Assembly: GCA_014946745.1 (NCBI GenBank)
Contig: JADCRD010000003.1
Span: forward strand, 744,001 to 808,000
Source: Lysobacterales bacterium
Lineage (GTDB): Bacteria > Pseudomonadota > Gammaproteobacteria > Xanthomonadales > Xanthomonadaceae
Length of the DNA: 64,000 nt
Reading direction: 5' to 3'
Below, piece by piece: positions 51,841-60,147 of the stretch. A program made the position numbers and the translations under genes. Within the stretch, counting starts at the first letter, position 1, and each line of letters opens with the position of its first letter. The notes beneath the pieces are model-generated. The model saw only the letters and a list, made by a program, of their open reading frames with translations. It was not told the DNA's origin and did no database searches.

Positions 51841-53476
51841 CGCCTTTCCACTCCGGCGTCAGCAGTGTGTCACTCGAATCCGCGACGGGCGCATTCGCCA
51901 GCAGCGCTTCCAGCGCCGACACATCGAGCGTGGGATGGGTGTCGCGAGCCAGCGCCAGCAACTCGCCAGCGAGCCGTCGCAGGCACTCGAGATTCGAACG
52001 CATCCGCGCCTTGAAGGCCGCATCGTCGAGCGGATCACGCAGCGCACGGTTCAACTCGGCGAACCAGCCCAGCCGCGCCTGATCCAGGAAGGCCGAGGAG
52101 TCCACCGCCGCGTGCGGTCGCGCATTCGCCGCGCACCAGCGCTGGAAGAGATCCTGCAGGGCGAAGTTGAGCGCCTTGGCTTCGGCCAGTTCGGGCTTGA
52201 GTCGCGACAGCGTCGTGAGGTCATCGATGCGGCGGCCGAAGAACAACGCGGCGAGCACGCCCCAGTAGTAGCTGTAGTCCCACAGCACCTTGAGCGGCAT
52301 CAGCTGGGCGTCGCCGAACAGGCCGTACTGGCCGCGGTACATGGCCAGGGTGCTTTCGTAGAAGCTGAAGTAGAGCTGCTCGTAGACGCCGGCATAGGGC
52401 TGCCAGGCTTCGTCCGCGCGGTCCTTCTCGATCAGCCGGCTGATGTAGGTGTTGCTGATCGCGATGAAGTCGCTGCCGGGTGAATAGAACGGATCGAGGA
52501 AGACGCCCGCCTCGCCGGTGAGCGCCCAGCGGTTCGCGCTGAACACCTGCTTGCAGCCGTAGGAGAAGTTGCGGAAGAAGGCGAAGTCCTGAAGCTCGCC
52601 GCGCATCGGCTCGATGGCCTGATGCACGCGCGGCTGGTGCACGGACAGCCAGTCCATCGCCTTCTCGAAGCTGTTCATCGTCTCCAGCGGGTGCATCTCG
52701 GCATCGCAGACGATGCCCACCGAATGCGAGCCCGAGGACAGCGGGATCAGCCAGACCCAGTAGCCGGGGCCGACGAGATGATTGGTGCTGCGCCAGCGCT
52801 CGGGCGGCGTGCAGCGGCTCAGCCAGTCGGCGTTGGCCGACCAGTCGTGCGGATCGATCATGCCCTTCACCCGGAACCACACCGCATTGGCCTTGTGGCC
52901 GTTGTCCTCGGCCAAGCCCAATTTCCGCTTGATGAGCCCTGCGCGGCCGCTGGCATCCACCACCCAGCGTGCCTGCGCCGTGCTGCGTTCGCCGGCGCGC
53001 TCCCACTCGACGCGGTGCGCGCTGTCGTCTTCGCTGAGATCAATCTGCTTGACCGATGCGCCGTCGATGAACTCGACCCCCAGCGCCTGCGCGCGCTCGG
53101 CGAGGAAGTTCTCGAAGCGGCCGCGGTCGATCTGCCAGGCGCCGGTCGGAAGCGATTTGCTGGCGCCGAGTTCAGCGCAGCGGTCCGGTGCTGAGTGGCC
53201 TTCGGAAAAGAAGAAGCGGAAACCGAACTTGACGATGTGTTCCTGATCCAGATGCTCGCGCAGGCCGAGCACGTCGCCGAAGTAGTTGGCGGCGATCTCG
53301 ACCGTGCTCTCGCCGATCTTGAAGGCGGCCTCCGGCACCGGATGCGCGCGCCGCTCGATCACGCGGATGCGGGTGTCGGCGTCGCGCTGCTTCAGCTGCA
53401 GGGCGAGCGTGAGGCCGGCGAGGCCGCCGCCCAGGATCAGGACATCGTCAGCTGTCTGCGCGGTGATGGCGTTCAT
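51833..53476 (-). CDS. Flavin-dependent halogenase-like protein
   Basis: A 547-residue flavoprotein. FAD motif: LILGGGLAGL at 14-22; FKIGESTVE at 52-60; IVKFGFRFFF with K83, at the site of the catalytic Lys of tryptophan halogenases; and YWVWLIP at 239-245, the WxWxIP motif. DPFYSPGSDFIA closes the FAD site. In Xanthomonas the pigment is brominated, and this is the best halogenase candidate. The gene stops with TAG borrowed from element B. Its ATG is just behind the glycosyltransferase stop (overlap at 53473). Confidence 0.85.
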   Translation of the reverse strand: MNAITAQTADDVLILGGGLAGLTLALQLKQRDADTRIRVIERRAHPVPEAAFKIGESTVEIAANYFGDVLGLREHLDQEHIVKFGFRFFFSEGHSAPDRCAELGASKSLPTGAWQIDRGRFENFLAERAQALGVEFIDGASVKQIDLSEDDSAHRVEWERAGERSTAQARWVVDASGRAGLIKRKLGLAEDNGHKANAVWFRVKGMIDPHDWSANADWLSRCTPPERWRSTNHLVGPGYWVWLIPLSSGSHSVGIVCDAEMHPLETMNSFEKAMDWLSVHQPRVHQAIEPMRGELQDFAFFRNFSYGCKQVFSANRWALTGEAGVFLDPFYSPGSDFIAISNTYISRLIEKDRADEAWQPYAGVYEQLYFSFYESTLAMYRGQYGLFGDAQLMPLKVLWDYSYYWGVLAALFFGRRIDDLTTLSRLKPELAEAKALNFALQDLFQRWCAANARPHAAVDSSAFLDQARLGWFAELNRALRDPLDDAAFKARMRSNLECLRRLAGELLALARDTHPTLDVSALEALLANAPVADSSDTLLTPEWKGAA

Positions 53477-54288
53477 GCGGTGCGGCTCTCGAACACGGGT
53501 GTGGCGGGCGTCGGCAGGGTGGCTGGGCCGGGATCAAAAATGCGTGGCGGCGAGCGTCGCGCCTCAAGGTAGCGCCGGACCACGCGCCCATAGGTCCAGA
53601 CTCGGCCGACCACATGCGAGGTGATGCGGTAGAGGTCGGTGAGCGGGCGGAAGTGGCTGCGCCGGAACTGTCCGGCCAGGCCGTCACCGGCGTAGCGCGA
53701 TTCGATCGGCACCGACACGCAGCCCATGCCCAGCCGGCGCGCGGCCTGGATCAGGATGTCGGCTTCGAACACGAAGCCCTCGCCGGCGACGTCGGCAATC
53801 GCGCAGACCGCGCGCGGGTAGTAGCGCTGGCCGCTCTGGGTGTCGGCGATGCGGTAGCCGGTGGCCCAGGCGATGCCCCAGTCGCCGAACTCGTTGGCGA
53901 GCCGGCGGTGGATCGGCTGCTGGGCGCGCTTCTTCAGGCGCGCGCCGATGATGATGTCGTTCGGGAACTGCGCGGCCGCCGCGACCAGACGCGGCACGTC
54001 CGAGGCCAGGTGCTGGCCGTCGCCGTCCATGCTGACCACGCCATCGACATCGAGCGTGAGTGCAGCGCGGAAGCCGCTGCGCAGACCCTCGCCCTTGCCG
54101 CGGCGAGTCTCGTGCTGGATCAGGGTGATCGGCAGGTCGGCGAGCGCGGCGACGGTGCCGTCGGTGGAGCCGTCGTCGATCACGATCACATGCGACGTGC
54201 AGGCCAGCGCGCCTGTCACCACTTCGCGGATGCGCAGGGCTTCGTTCAGGGCGGGAATGATCACTGCGGTGCGTGCGAGCTCAGCCAT
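53473..54288 (-). CDS. GT2-family glycosyltransferase
   Basis: A 271-residue protein. RTAVIIPALNEALRIREVV and VIVIDDGSTDGTVAALADLP are the GT-A fold start, with VVSMDGDGQHLASDVPRL carrying the DxD-type acids. The C-terminus YRITSHVVGRVWTYGRVVRR is basic. It probably transfers a sugar from a nucleotide or dolichyl-type donor to the polyene or its carrier. Its gene overlaps the halogenase and chain-length factor genes, so it is part of one minus-strand operon. Confidence 0.85.
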   Translation of the reverse strand: MAELARTAVIIPALNEALRIREVVTGALACTSHVIVIDDGSTDGTVAALADLPITLIQHETRRGKGEGLRSGFRAALTLDVDGVVSMDGDGQHLASDVPRLVAAAAQFPNDIIIGARLKKRAQQPIHRRLANEFGDWGIAWATGYRIADTQSGQRYYPRAVCAIADVAGEGFVFEADILIQAARRLGMGCVSVPIESRYAGDGLAGQFRRSHFRPLTDLYRITSHVVGRVWTYGRVVRRYLEARRSPPRIFDPGPATLPTPATPVFESRTA

Positions 54289-55069
54289 GTCGCAGCTCCA
54301 GCACAAGGCGGCTGTCGCGGCCGGCGGGCAGTTCGCAGGTCGACTCGCCGCAGGCGAGTGCTTGAGCCAGACGCGCGGCCGGGGCCATCGCATTGCGCGC
54401 GGTGGCTTCGATCAGCGGGCCGGTGGCCTCGGCGCAGTCGCCCGTTGCCATGCGGGGGGCGAGTGTAAGTCCCGTGCCATCGGCGCGGTCCAGCACCAGG
54501 GCGAAACCGAACAGGCCCGCGCTCGTCGAGGTGTGCTGCAGCGGGCCGCCGGCGGGGCTGTCGTAGGCCACCAGCAGCACCGGGCCGCCGTCGATGGTGA
54601 TCTGCAGCGCGGCCTCGATCAGGCCCTGTGCGAAGCTGGCATCGAAGGCCGAGATCGCGGTGGCCGGCGCATGGCAGCCGACGCCGATGGTCCAGTAGCC
54701 GGCAGCGGCGTTGTGCACCGAGTTGTGGAACTTGGTCGGCGAGACTTCGGTCGGCGCGCTGGCCAGCGTCGCGCACATGTAGTCGGTGATCGCCAGATCG
54801 CCGTGGGTGGAGGTGAACACCGAAGGCAGGGCGGCCGGATCGGCGCCGGCGTGCTCGCAGGCGGCCTCGGCCACGCGCAGGGCCAGCAGCACCGAGTCCG
54901 GCGCGCGGCGGCGCTCGTTGGCCGGCAGCATCGTGGGCGCGGGCTTCTTCGGCGCGCCTTCAATCAGGCCTGCTTCGGCGCGCGCGAACGCGGCCATCGC
55001 GTTCCAGTCGGGCAGGCCATCAGCAAACGCACCGATGCCCAGCACTTTCAGCGCAGTGAGGACGCTCAT
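54281..55069 (-). CDS. Beta-ketoacyl synthase chain-length factor
   Basis: A 262-residue short ketosynthase-like protein (PF13723 type). HNSVHNAAAGYWTIGVGCHA is the region where active ketosynthases have their Cys, but the family lacks a full catalytic triad. It pairs with the ketosynthase at 55066 to set chain length. The two genes overlap by four bases, as expected for a heterodimer pair. Confidence 0.85.
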   Translation of the reverse strand: MSVLTALKVLGIGAFADGLPDWNAMAAFARAEAGLIEGAPKKPAPTMLPANERRRAPDSVLLALRVAEAACEHAGADPAALPSVFTSTHGDLAITDYMCATLASAPTEVSPTKFHNSVHNAAAGYWTIGVGCHAPATAISAFDASFAQGLIEAALQITIDGGPVLLVAYDSPAGGPLQHTSTSAGLFGFALVLDRADGTGLTLAPRMATGDCAEATGPLIEATARNAMAPAARLAQALACGESTCELPAGRDSRLVLELRHG

Positions 55070-56259
55070 GCGCGTGCCTCCGCACCAAACACCAGCGAGC
55101 AGTTGTTGCCGCCGAAGCCGAAGGAATTGTTCATCGCGTAGCGCACTTCGCCGCGCGTGTTCTCGCGCAGGATCTGCGGGCCGCAGGCGGGGTCCGGATC
55201 GTCGCAGTTGAGCGTGCCGGGCATCAGGCCCGATTCGATCGCCTCGATCGCGATCAGGCTTTCGACGATGCCGGCCGCGCCCAGCGTGTGGCCGGTGTAG
55301 GCCTTGGTCGAGCTGGCGCGCAGACGCTCGCCGAACAGGCGCGCGACCGCGCCGGCCTCGATCTCGTCGTTCTTCGGCGTGGCGGTGCCGTGCAGGTTGA
55401 GGTAGTCGATGTCGGAAGGCGCGAGCCCCGCGCGTGCGATCGCCGCCTGCATGCACATCCGCGCGCCGAGGCCTTCGGGATGCGGGCTGCTCATGTGGTG
55501 GGCGTCCGAGGACTCGCCGTAGCCGAGCAGGCGCGGGCCTGTGCCTTCGCGCTCGACAATCGCATAGCCGCCGGCTTCGCCCAGCGACAGCCCGTTGCGG
55601 GCCACATCAAACGGCCGGCACTGCGCGGTGGAGACGAGGCCCAGCGCGTTGAAGCCGAACAGCACGCTGCCGCAGAGGGTGTCGACGCCGCCGACGAGTG
55701 CCGCATCGACCACGCCGGCCTGGATCAGCCGCGCCGCTTGCGCGAACACCTTGGCGCTGGACGAACACGCGGTCGCCACGGTCACGCAGGGCCCGCGCAG
55801 GCCGGTCGCCGCAGCGAGGAAGCTGCCCAGCGAATGCGGCGTGTGGATGATTGGGCGGTGCAGATCGGCCGGGAAGCGATCGCCGTCCAGGCGCGTGTAG
55901 GCCTCTTCGGAGGCGCCGATGCTCGAGGTGCTGGTGCCGATGATGAGCGCGACGCGTGCGGCGCCGTAGCGCTCACGCAGGGCGGCGACCCGCGCCGCCA
56001 CGCCGTCCTGCTGCAGGGCGAACCAGGCCAGCCGGTTGTTGCGGCAGTCCCAGCCCATGAGTTCGGCGGGCAGCTGCACATCCTCCAGCCCGTCGACGCG
56101 GCCGATCCAGGTGTCCAGCGGATGCGCGGAGAAATCATTGCGACGCAGCCCGCTGCGGCGGGCCGCCAGCGCCTCGCGCATCGAGTCCATTCCCGCGCCG
56201 CAGGCGGTGGTCAAGGTGCGGGCGGTAATCGCCAGCGGCGGCATGGCTACAGCAGACAT
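55066..56259 (-). CDS. Beta-ketoacyl-ACP synthase of the aryl-polyene cluster
   Basis: A 397-residue FabF-type ketosynthase. Catalytic Cys is C165 in VATACSSSAKV, His residues are H290 in LNLHGTATPKND and H324 in YTGHTLGAAG. NNSFGFGGNNCSLVF is the typical C-terminus. It extends the hydroxybenzoyl starter with malonyl-ACP, in complex with the chain-length factor. It is the first gene of a minus-strand operon with chain-length factor, glycosyltransferase and halogenase. A TATAAT box lies 33 bp upstream. Confidence 0.9.
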   Translation of the reverse strand: MSAVAMPPLAITARTLTTACGAGMDSMREALAARRSGLRRNDFSAHPLDTWIGRVDGLEDVQLPAELMGWDCRNNRLAWFALQQDGVAARVAALRERYGAARVALIIGTSTSSIGASEEAYTRLDGDRFPADLHRPIIHTPHSLGSFLAAATGLRGPCVTVATACSSSAKVFAQAARLIQAGVVDAALVGGVDTLCGSVLFGFNALGLVSTAQCRPFDVARNGLSLGEAGGYAIVEREGTGPRLLGYGESSDAHHMSSPHPEGLGARMCMQAAIARAGLAPSDIDYLNLHGTATPKNDEIEAGAVARLFGERLRASSTKAYTGHTLGAAGIVESLIAIEAIESGLMPGTLNCDDPDPACGPQILRENTRGEVRYAMNNSFGFGGNNCSLVFGAEARA

Positions 56260-56287
56260 CAGCTCAGGGTGTCCTCATAGAATAGCT

Positions 56288-56297
56288 GCGGATTATA
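56288..56297 (-). promoter_or_regulatory. -10 box of the ketosynthase operon followed by CCGC
   Basis: A consensus TATAAT (minus strand, 56297-56292) is followed directly by CCGC (56291-56288), 32 bp before the ketosynthase ATG. No clear -35 is seen; a GGGATTC repeat run sits at that distance. Confidence 0.5.
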
Positions 56298-56299
56298 GA

Positions 56300-56611
56300 G
56301 AGCGGGGATTCGGGATTCGGGATTCGGGATTCGTCAGGGCAGGCTGCGGCATGGCGACCGTCGCGGAGCATTTGAAGGCTGCGCGACAGTAGGGGCTGGC
56401 CGACGGTCTTCACGTTCGCTCAGGAAGAGTGCCTTGGCCCAGCGATCCCGGAGCTTGCCCCGCACAGCGGAAACAGCCTGCCGAAGACCCTCGGCGCCAA
56501 GGCCACGGCGTGCCGTGCTGGAACGTCGCCGTGCGCTCGCGCGACGCGCTGTGAACAAGGACAATGCGCGGCTGAGTGCTCGCCGTGCCAAGACGCTCGC
56601 GCGCTTTCACG
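56300..56611. other. Intergenic stretch between the ketosynthase promoter and the second 77-bp array
   Basis: It starts with a GGGATTCGGGATTCGG run (56304-56336). The rest is GC-rich and has no supported gene. Confidence 0.5.
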
Positions 56612-56919
56612 AATCCCCTCCCGGCCCTCGCGCATGGCGCTCGGGCGTTCGGCGACACGCGCGGCATGCCGCGCAAACGCGTCGCCTGGCTCCGCCCCCG
56701 GCCCTCGCGCATAGCGCTCGGGCGTTCGGTGACACGCTCGGCATGCCGCGCAAACGTGTCGCCTGGCTCCGCCCCCGGCCCTCGCGCATAGCGCGCGGGC
56801 GTTCGGCGACACGCGCGGCATGCCGCGCAAACGCGTCGCCTGGCTCCGCCCCCGGCCCTCGCGCATAGCGCGCGGGCGTTCGGCGACACGCGCGGCATGC
56901 CGCGCAAACGCGTCGCCTC
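56612..56919. repeat. Four tandem 77-bp palindromic repeats, inverted relative to the array after uvrB
   Basis: The core GGCATGCC starts at 56663, 56740, 56817 and 56894, each 77 bp apart. Each unit has palindromic arms GGCGACACGCGCGGC-AT and GCCGCGC, AAA, CGCGTCGCC. Read on the minus strand, it matches the array at 40014-40321 but with outer arms GGCGAC/GTCGCC in place of GACGGC/GCCGTC, so pairing is kept while the bases differ. Confidence 0.9.
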
Positions 56920-56940
56920 ACCCCTAATCCCGGCTCTCCA

Positions 56941-57627
56941 GTGTCCTCCCGCCAAGCCCACCGCCTGCGTCTCCTGCGCGATACCGATGCCCTGCAGGGC
57001 CTGGTGGTCGCGCTGCTGTTGTTGGTCGCGACCGGCGGCCTGCTCTACGTCTACTACGCGATCCGGGTCTGGAATCTCGCACGCCGTGCGCCGGCCTGGC
57101 CGGATCTCGATCCGCAGCGGCCGGCGCGTCTGCTGCTGTTCGGGAAACGCTGCGAGGACGGCGAGCCCGACAGCGACTTCCAGCAGCGCATCCAGCGTGC
57201 GCTGAGCCTGGCCGGCCGCCATCCACAGCTCGAACTGCTGCTGTTGGGCGGCGGACCCCATCCGACCGAGGCCGAAGTTGCCGCGCGTGAGCTGCGTGCG
57301 GCCGGGCTGAATGAGTCAGCACGCATCACCCTCGAAGACCAGTCGCGCGACACCCTGGAGAACCTGCGGCACGCGCGCTCGCTGCTGCAGCAGGGCGAAG
57401 GCGAAGTGCTGCTGCTGTCCAGCCGCTACCACCTTGCCCGCTGCAGCCTGTTCGCGCACTGGCTGGGCATCGAACACCGCCTGTGTGCGGCGGAAGAGCG
57501 CTGGGCGCCGAGCTGGAGTGAACGCGGTCGCCTGCTGCTGGAGGCGGCCTACATGGTCTGGGTCGAATCCGGCCGCGCCTGGGCGCGCCTGCTGCGCAGC
57601 AAGCGGATGCTGGCGAAGGTGAGTTGA
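56941..57627 (+). CDS. YdcF/DUF218-family membrane protein
   Basis: A 228-residue protein. A membrane helix (LVVALLLLVATGGLLYVYYA) is followed by the DUF218 domain: ARLLLFGKRCEDGEPDSDFQ, LELLLLGGGPHPTEAEVAAR, EDQSRDTLENLRHARSLL and VLLLSSRYHLARCSLFAHWL. The Glu-Asp-x-Ser-xx-Thr-xx-Asn motif and the SSxYHxxR block are typical. Members are linked to envelope glycans. GTG 56941 is used, directly after the 77-bp array. Confidence 0.75.
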   Translation: MSSRQAHRLRLLRDTDALQGLVVALLLLVATGGLLYVYYAIRVWNLARRAPAWPDLDPQRPARLLLFGKRCEDGEPDSDFQQRIQRALSLAGRHPQLELLLLGGGPHPTEAEVAARELRAAGLNESARITLEDQSRDTLENLRHARSLLQQGEGEVLLLSSRYHLARCSLFAHWLGIEHRLCAAEERWAPSWSERGRLLLEAAYMVWVESGRAWARLLRSKRMLAKVS

Positions 57628-58035
57628 TCATCGCGAGGCCTGCGCAACGAATCTTGCTTCCCTCCCCCCTCGTGGGGGAGGGGGCGGGCTTCCAGCGATT
57701 GAGCGACATCGATCCGCGCCTGCGCCTCATATGGCGCTCTCGTTGGGCCGCGCTGCGCTTGGCCCAAACTACGGAGTGCGCTGGGAATCGACCCTCGCTG
57801 GGACCCCAGGCTCGCGCCACGTCGGTCCTGCTGCGCGTGGCAGATTCATCCTTGCCTGCTGACACGCAGCGACGCGCAGGTTGGTGCCGAGCGCAGCGAG
57901 GCCAAACGTCGCGCGCGCGAGGGTCAACGCAGACCTTGAATGCGCGCCGGCAGACTTGCCGAGCCTACGCTTCGAATCCCGAATCCCGAATCCCGAATCC
58001 CGAACCCCGAATCCCGAATCCCGAATCCCCGCCCC
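57628..58035. repeat. Repeat-rich intergenic region
   Basis: It holds CCCTCCCCCCTCGTGGGGGA (57659 on), a GCAGGTTGGTGCCGAGCGCA arm (57877 on) like those at 51191 and 51259, and a CCCGAATCCCGAATCCCG run (57977-58028). No gene is supported. Confidence 0.6.
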
Positions 58036-59067
58036 TCACCACTTGGTCGGCTTGGGATTGCGCTCGTCGAAGCCGCGCTGGTGCCAGTACGGATAAATCG
58101 GCGTGCGCTGGCTGGCGGCATCGAGCCTGGCGACCTGTTCGGGCGTGAGCGCCCAACCGACCGCGCCGAGGTTCTGGCGCAGCTGCGTTTCGTTGCGCGC
58201 GCCGATCACCAGGTTCACCACGCCGGGCCGCTGCAGCAGCCAGTTGAGCGCGACCTGGGCGACGGTCTTGCCGGTTTCCTCGGCGACCGCATCCAACGCA
58301 TCGACCACGCGGTACAGGAACTCATCCTCGACCGGCGGCCCGCCGACATCGCCACCGGCGGCGATGCGGCCTTCGCTGGGCGTGACACCCCGGCGGATCT
58401 TGCCGGTCAGCCGGCCCCAGCCCAGCGGGCTCCAGACCATGGTGCCGAGGCCCTGGTCGATCGACAGCGGCATCAGCTCCCACTCGTAGTCGCGACCGAT
58501 CAGCGAGTAGTAGCCCTGGTAGCAGACGTAGCGATTGAGGCCGTAGCGTTCGGACGTCGCCAGCGCCTTCATCACCTGCCAGCCGGAGAAATTGCTGCAG
58601 CCGATGTAGCGGATCTTGCCGGCGCGGGTCAGGTCGTCGAGTGCGCGCAACGTCTCTTCCACCGGCGTCAGCGCATCGAAGCCGTGCATGAAGTAGAGAT
58701 CGATATGGTCGGTCTGCAGGCGCTTCAGGCTGGCCTCGCAGGCGCGAATCAGGTGATGCCGCGAGCTGCCCTTGTCGTTCGGCGAGGTGCCGGTGGTGAA
58801 GGTGGCCTTGGTGGCGATCAGGGCCTGATGGCGGCGGCCCTTCAGCGCCTCCCCCAGAATTTCCTCCGAGGCGCCGGCCGAATAGATATCGGCGGTGTCG
58901 AAGAAGTTGAGCCCGTGCTCGAAGCAGAGGTCGAGCATGCGCCGGGCATCGTCGACATCGGTGGCGCCCCAGCGGCCGAAGAACTCGCCAACGCCACCGA
59001 AGGTACCGGTGCCGAGACTCAGAACAGGCACTTTCAGGCCGGAATGGCCGAGACGACGGAATTCCAT
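58036..59067 (-). CDS. Aldo/keto reductase
   Basis: A 343-residue NADPH-dependent oxidoreductase. The tetrad is D57 and Y62 in FFDTADIYSAG, K87 in LIATKATFTT, and His in YFMHGFDALTPVEETL. IRYIGCSNFSGWQVMKAL and VNLVIGARNETQLRQNL are family marks of the cofactor site. The substrate is unknown; members reduce sugar or lipid aldehydes. It is a single gene. Confidence 0.9.
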   Translation of the reverse strand: MEFRRLGHSGLKVPVLSLGTGTFGGVGEFFGRWGATDVDDARRMLDLCFEHGLNFFDTADIYSAGASEEILGEALKGRRHQALIATKATFTTGTSPNDKGSSRHHLIRACEASLKRLQTDHIDLYFMHGFDALTPVEETLRALDDLTRAGKIRYIGCSNFSGWQVMKALATSERYGLNRYVCYQGYYSLIGRDYEWELMPLSIDQGLGTMVWSPLGWGRLTGKIRRGVTPSEGRIAAGGDVGGPPVEDEFLYRVVDALDAVAEETGKTVAQVALNWLLQRPGVVNLVIGARNETQLRQNLGAVGWALTPEQVARLDAASQRTPIYPYWHQRGFDERNPKPTKW

Positions 59068-59163
59068 GCGGCGAGACTCCTAGAGTGAAGAGCAGGCAAG
59101 GCTGCCACGCCACCCGTTAGGCGGGCGGCAACGCTGGCGCATTCAGGGCACAGGACGGATCCC

Positions 59164-59613
59164 TCACTCCGCACGCAGCCCGCGCAGCCCGCCCTGAGGC
59201 GAGCCACCGGTGCGCGGCCCTGAGACTCGCTGGGTGCGGTTCAGTCGCAGCAAGGCGACCAGGGCCAGCGCAGCCAGCAGCACTTCCACGCCGAGCGCGA
59301 ACCACAGGAAGGGGGTGCCCACGCTGCCGACGAGCATGCCGATCGTGCGGCCGATGGCGATTCCGCCGTAGGCGCCCAAGGCCAGCATCAGGCCGTAGGG
59401 TCGGTGACGGGCAGCGAGGTCCGAGGCCAGGATCAGCGCGCCCACGCCGAGCTCGAAGCCACCATAGAACGCGCGCAGCTCTGCGGCCGCAAGGTCGCCA
59501 CTCAAGACGATGCCGGTGCTCGCGAGCGTGCCCAGCGGATCGAGCATGAAGGCTGCACCGAAAGCGATGAAGCCGAGGCCCGACAGCCAGAGCACGATGC
59601 GCGCGAATCCCAT
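59164..59613 (-). CDS. DUF4345-type small membrane protein
   Basis: A 149-residue protein with four predicted helices: LSGLGFIAFGAAFMLDPLG, LRAFYGGFELGVGALILA, GLMLALGAYGGIAIGRTIGM and ALGVEVLLAALALVALLRL. ELRAFYGGFELGVGAL is the hallmark of DUF4345. The function is unknown. The 50 C-terminal residues are polar and likely cytoplasmic. Confidence 0.75.
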   Translation of the reverse strand: MGFARIVLWLSGLGFIAFGAAFMLDPLGTLASTGIVLSGDLAAAELRAFYGGFELGVGALILASDLAARHRPYGLMLALGAYGGIAIGRTIGMLVGSVGTPFLWFALGVEVLLAALALVALLRLNRTQRVSGPRTGGSPQGGLRGLRAE

Positions 59614-60134
59614 GGAGCATCCCCCGCTGAATGAGGCCGCAGGATGGGGCAGTACGGATCAATCCGGGGTGAGGGGAACCCGTCGCTGCGAGCTGCGCCT
59701 TGGGGGAGCGCACCCATGCGCTCGCATCGATTCTCGGTGCCTCGCGGCGGGCAGCTGCCGGTTGCTGCGGAGCTCCCCTCTGCCCGGATGTGAGAGGAGC
59801 TGGGCGAGCGGGGTGAGTACCGCGCGCTCCTTCGCTTCCCACCCTTGTGACAGGGGCGGTCCCAGCCCCTCGCGCCCAACGCCCAGGCCTTGGGTGAGTG
59901 ATGCGCGCACCAGCAGCGTGTTGAAAAACTCCCTTCCGGGGAGTTTTTCATGTCGGCGGTCCGGCGCAGGTCCGTACCGCCTCACGACACATCCATCGCT
60001 TGCGCGCTTGCTTCGTCGTCCCGGCCATCCCTGGCCGGCCTAGCAGGCTGTTTTCCAACAGCCTGCTAGGCCGCACGAGCGCGCCGCCTCACGCTGCGCT
60101 GGCGAATCCCGAATCCCGGCCTTCAAGCCCTGCG
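59614..60134. other. Intergenic region with two terminator-like hairpins
   Basis: TGAAAAACTCCC (59922-59933) pairs with GGGAGTTTTTCA (59939-59950) and would end transcription from either side. TAGCAGGCTGTT (60041-60052) pairs with AACAGCCTGCTA (60057-60068) around TTCC. No gene is supported in these 500 bp. Confidence 0.6.
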
Positions 60135-60144
60135 TACAATCCGC
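60135..60144 (+). promoter_or_regulatory. -10 of rsgA at leaderless distance, followed by CCGC
   Basis: TACAAT (60135-60140) is followed by CCGCCCC and the ATG at 60148, so the predicted start of transcription is at or next to the A of the ATG. No -35 is visible. Confidence 0.4.
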
Positions 60145-60147
60145 CCC

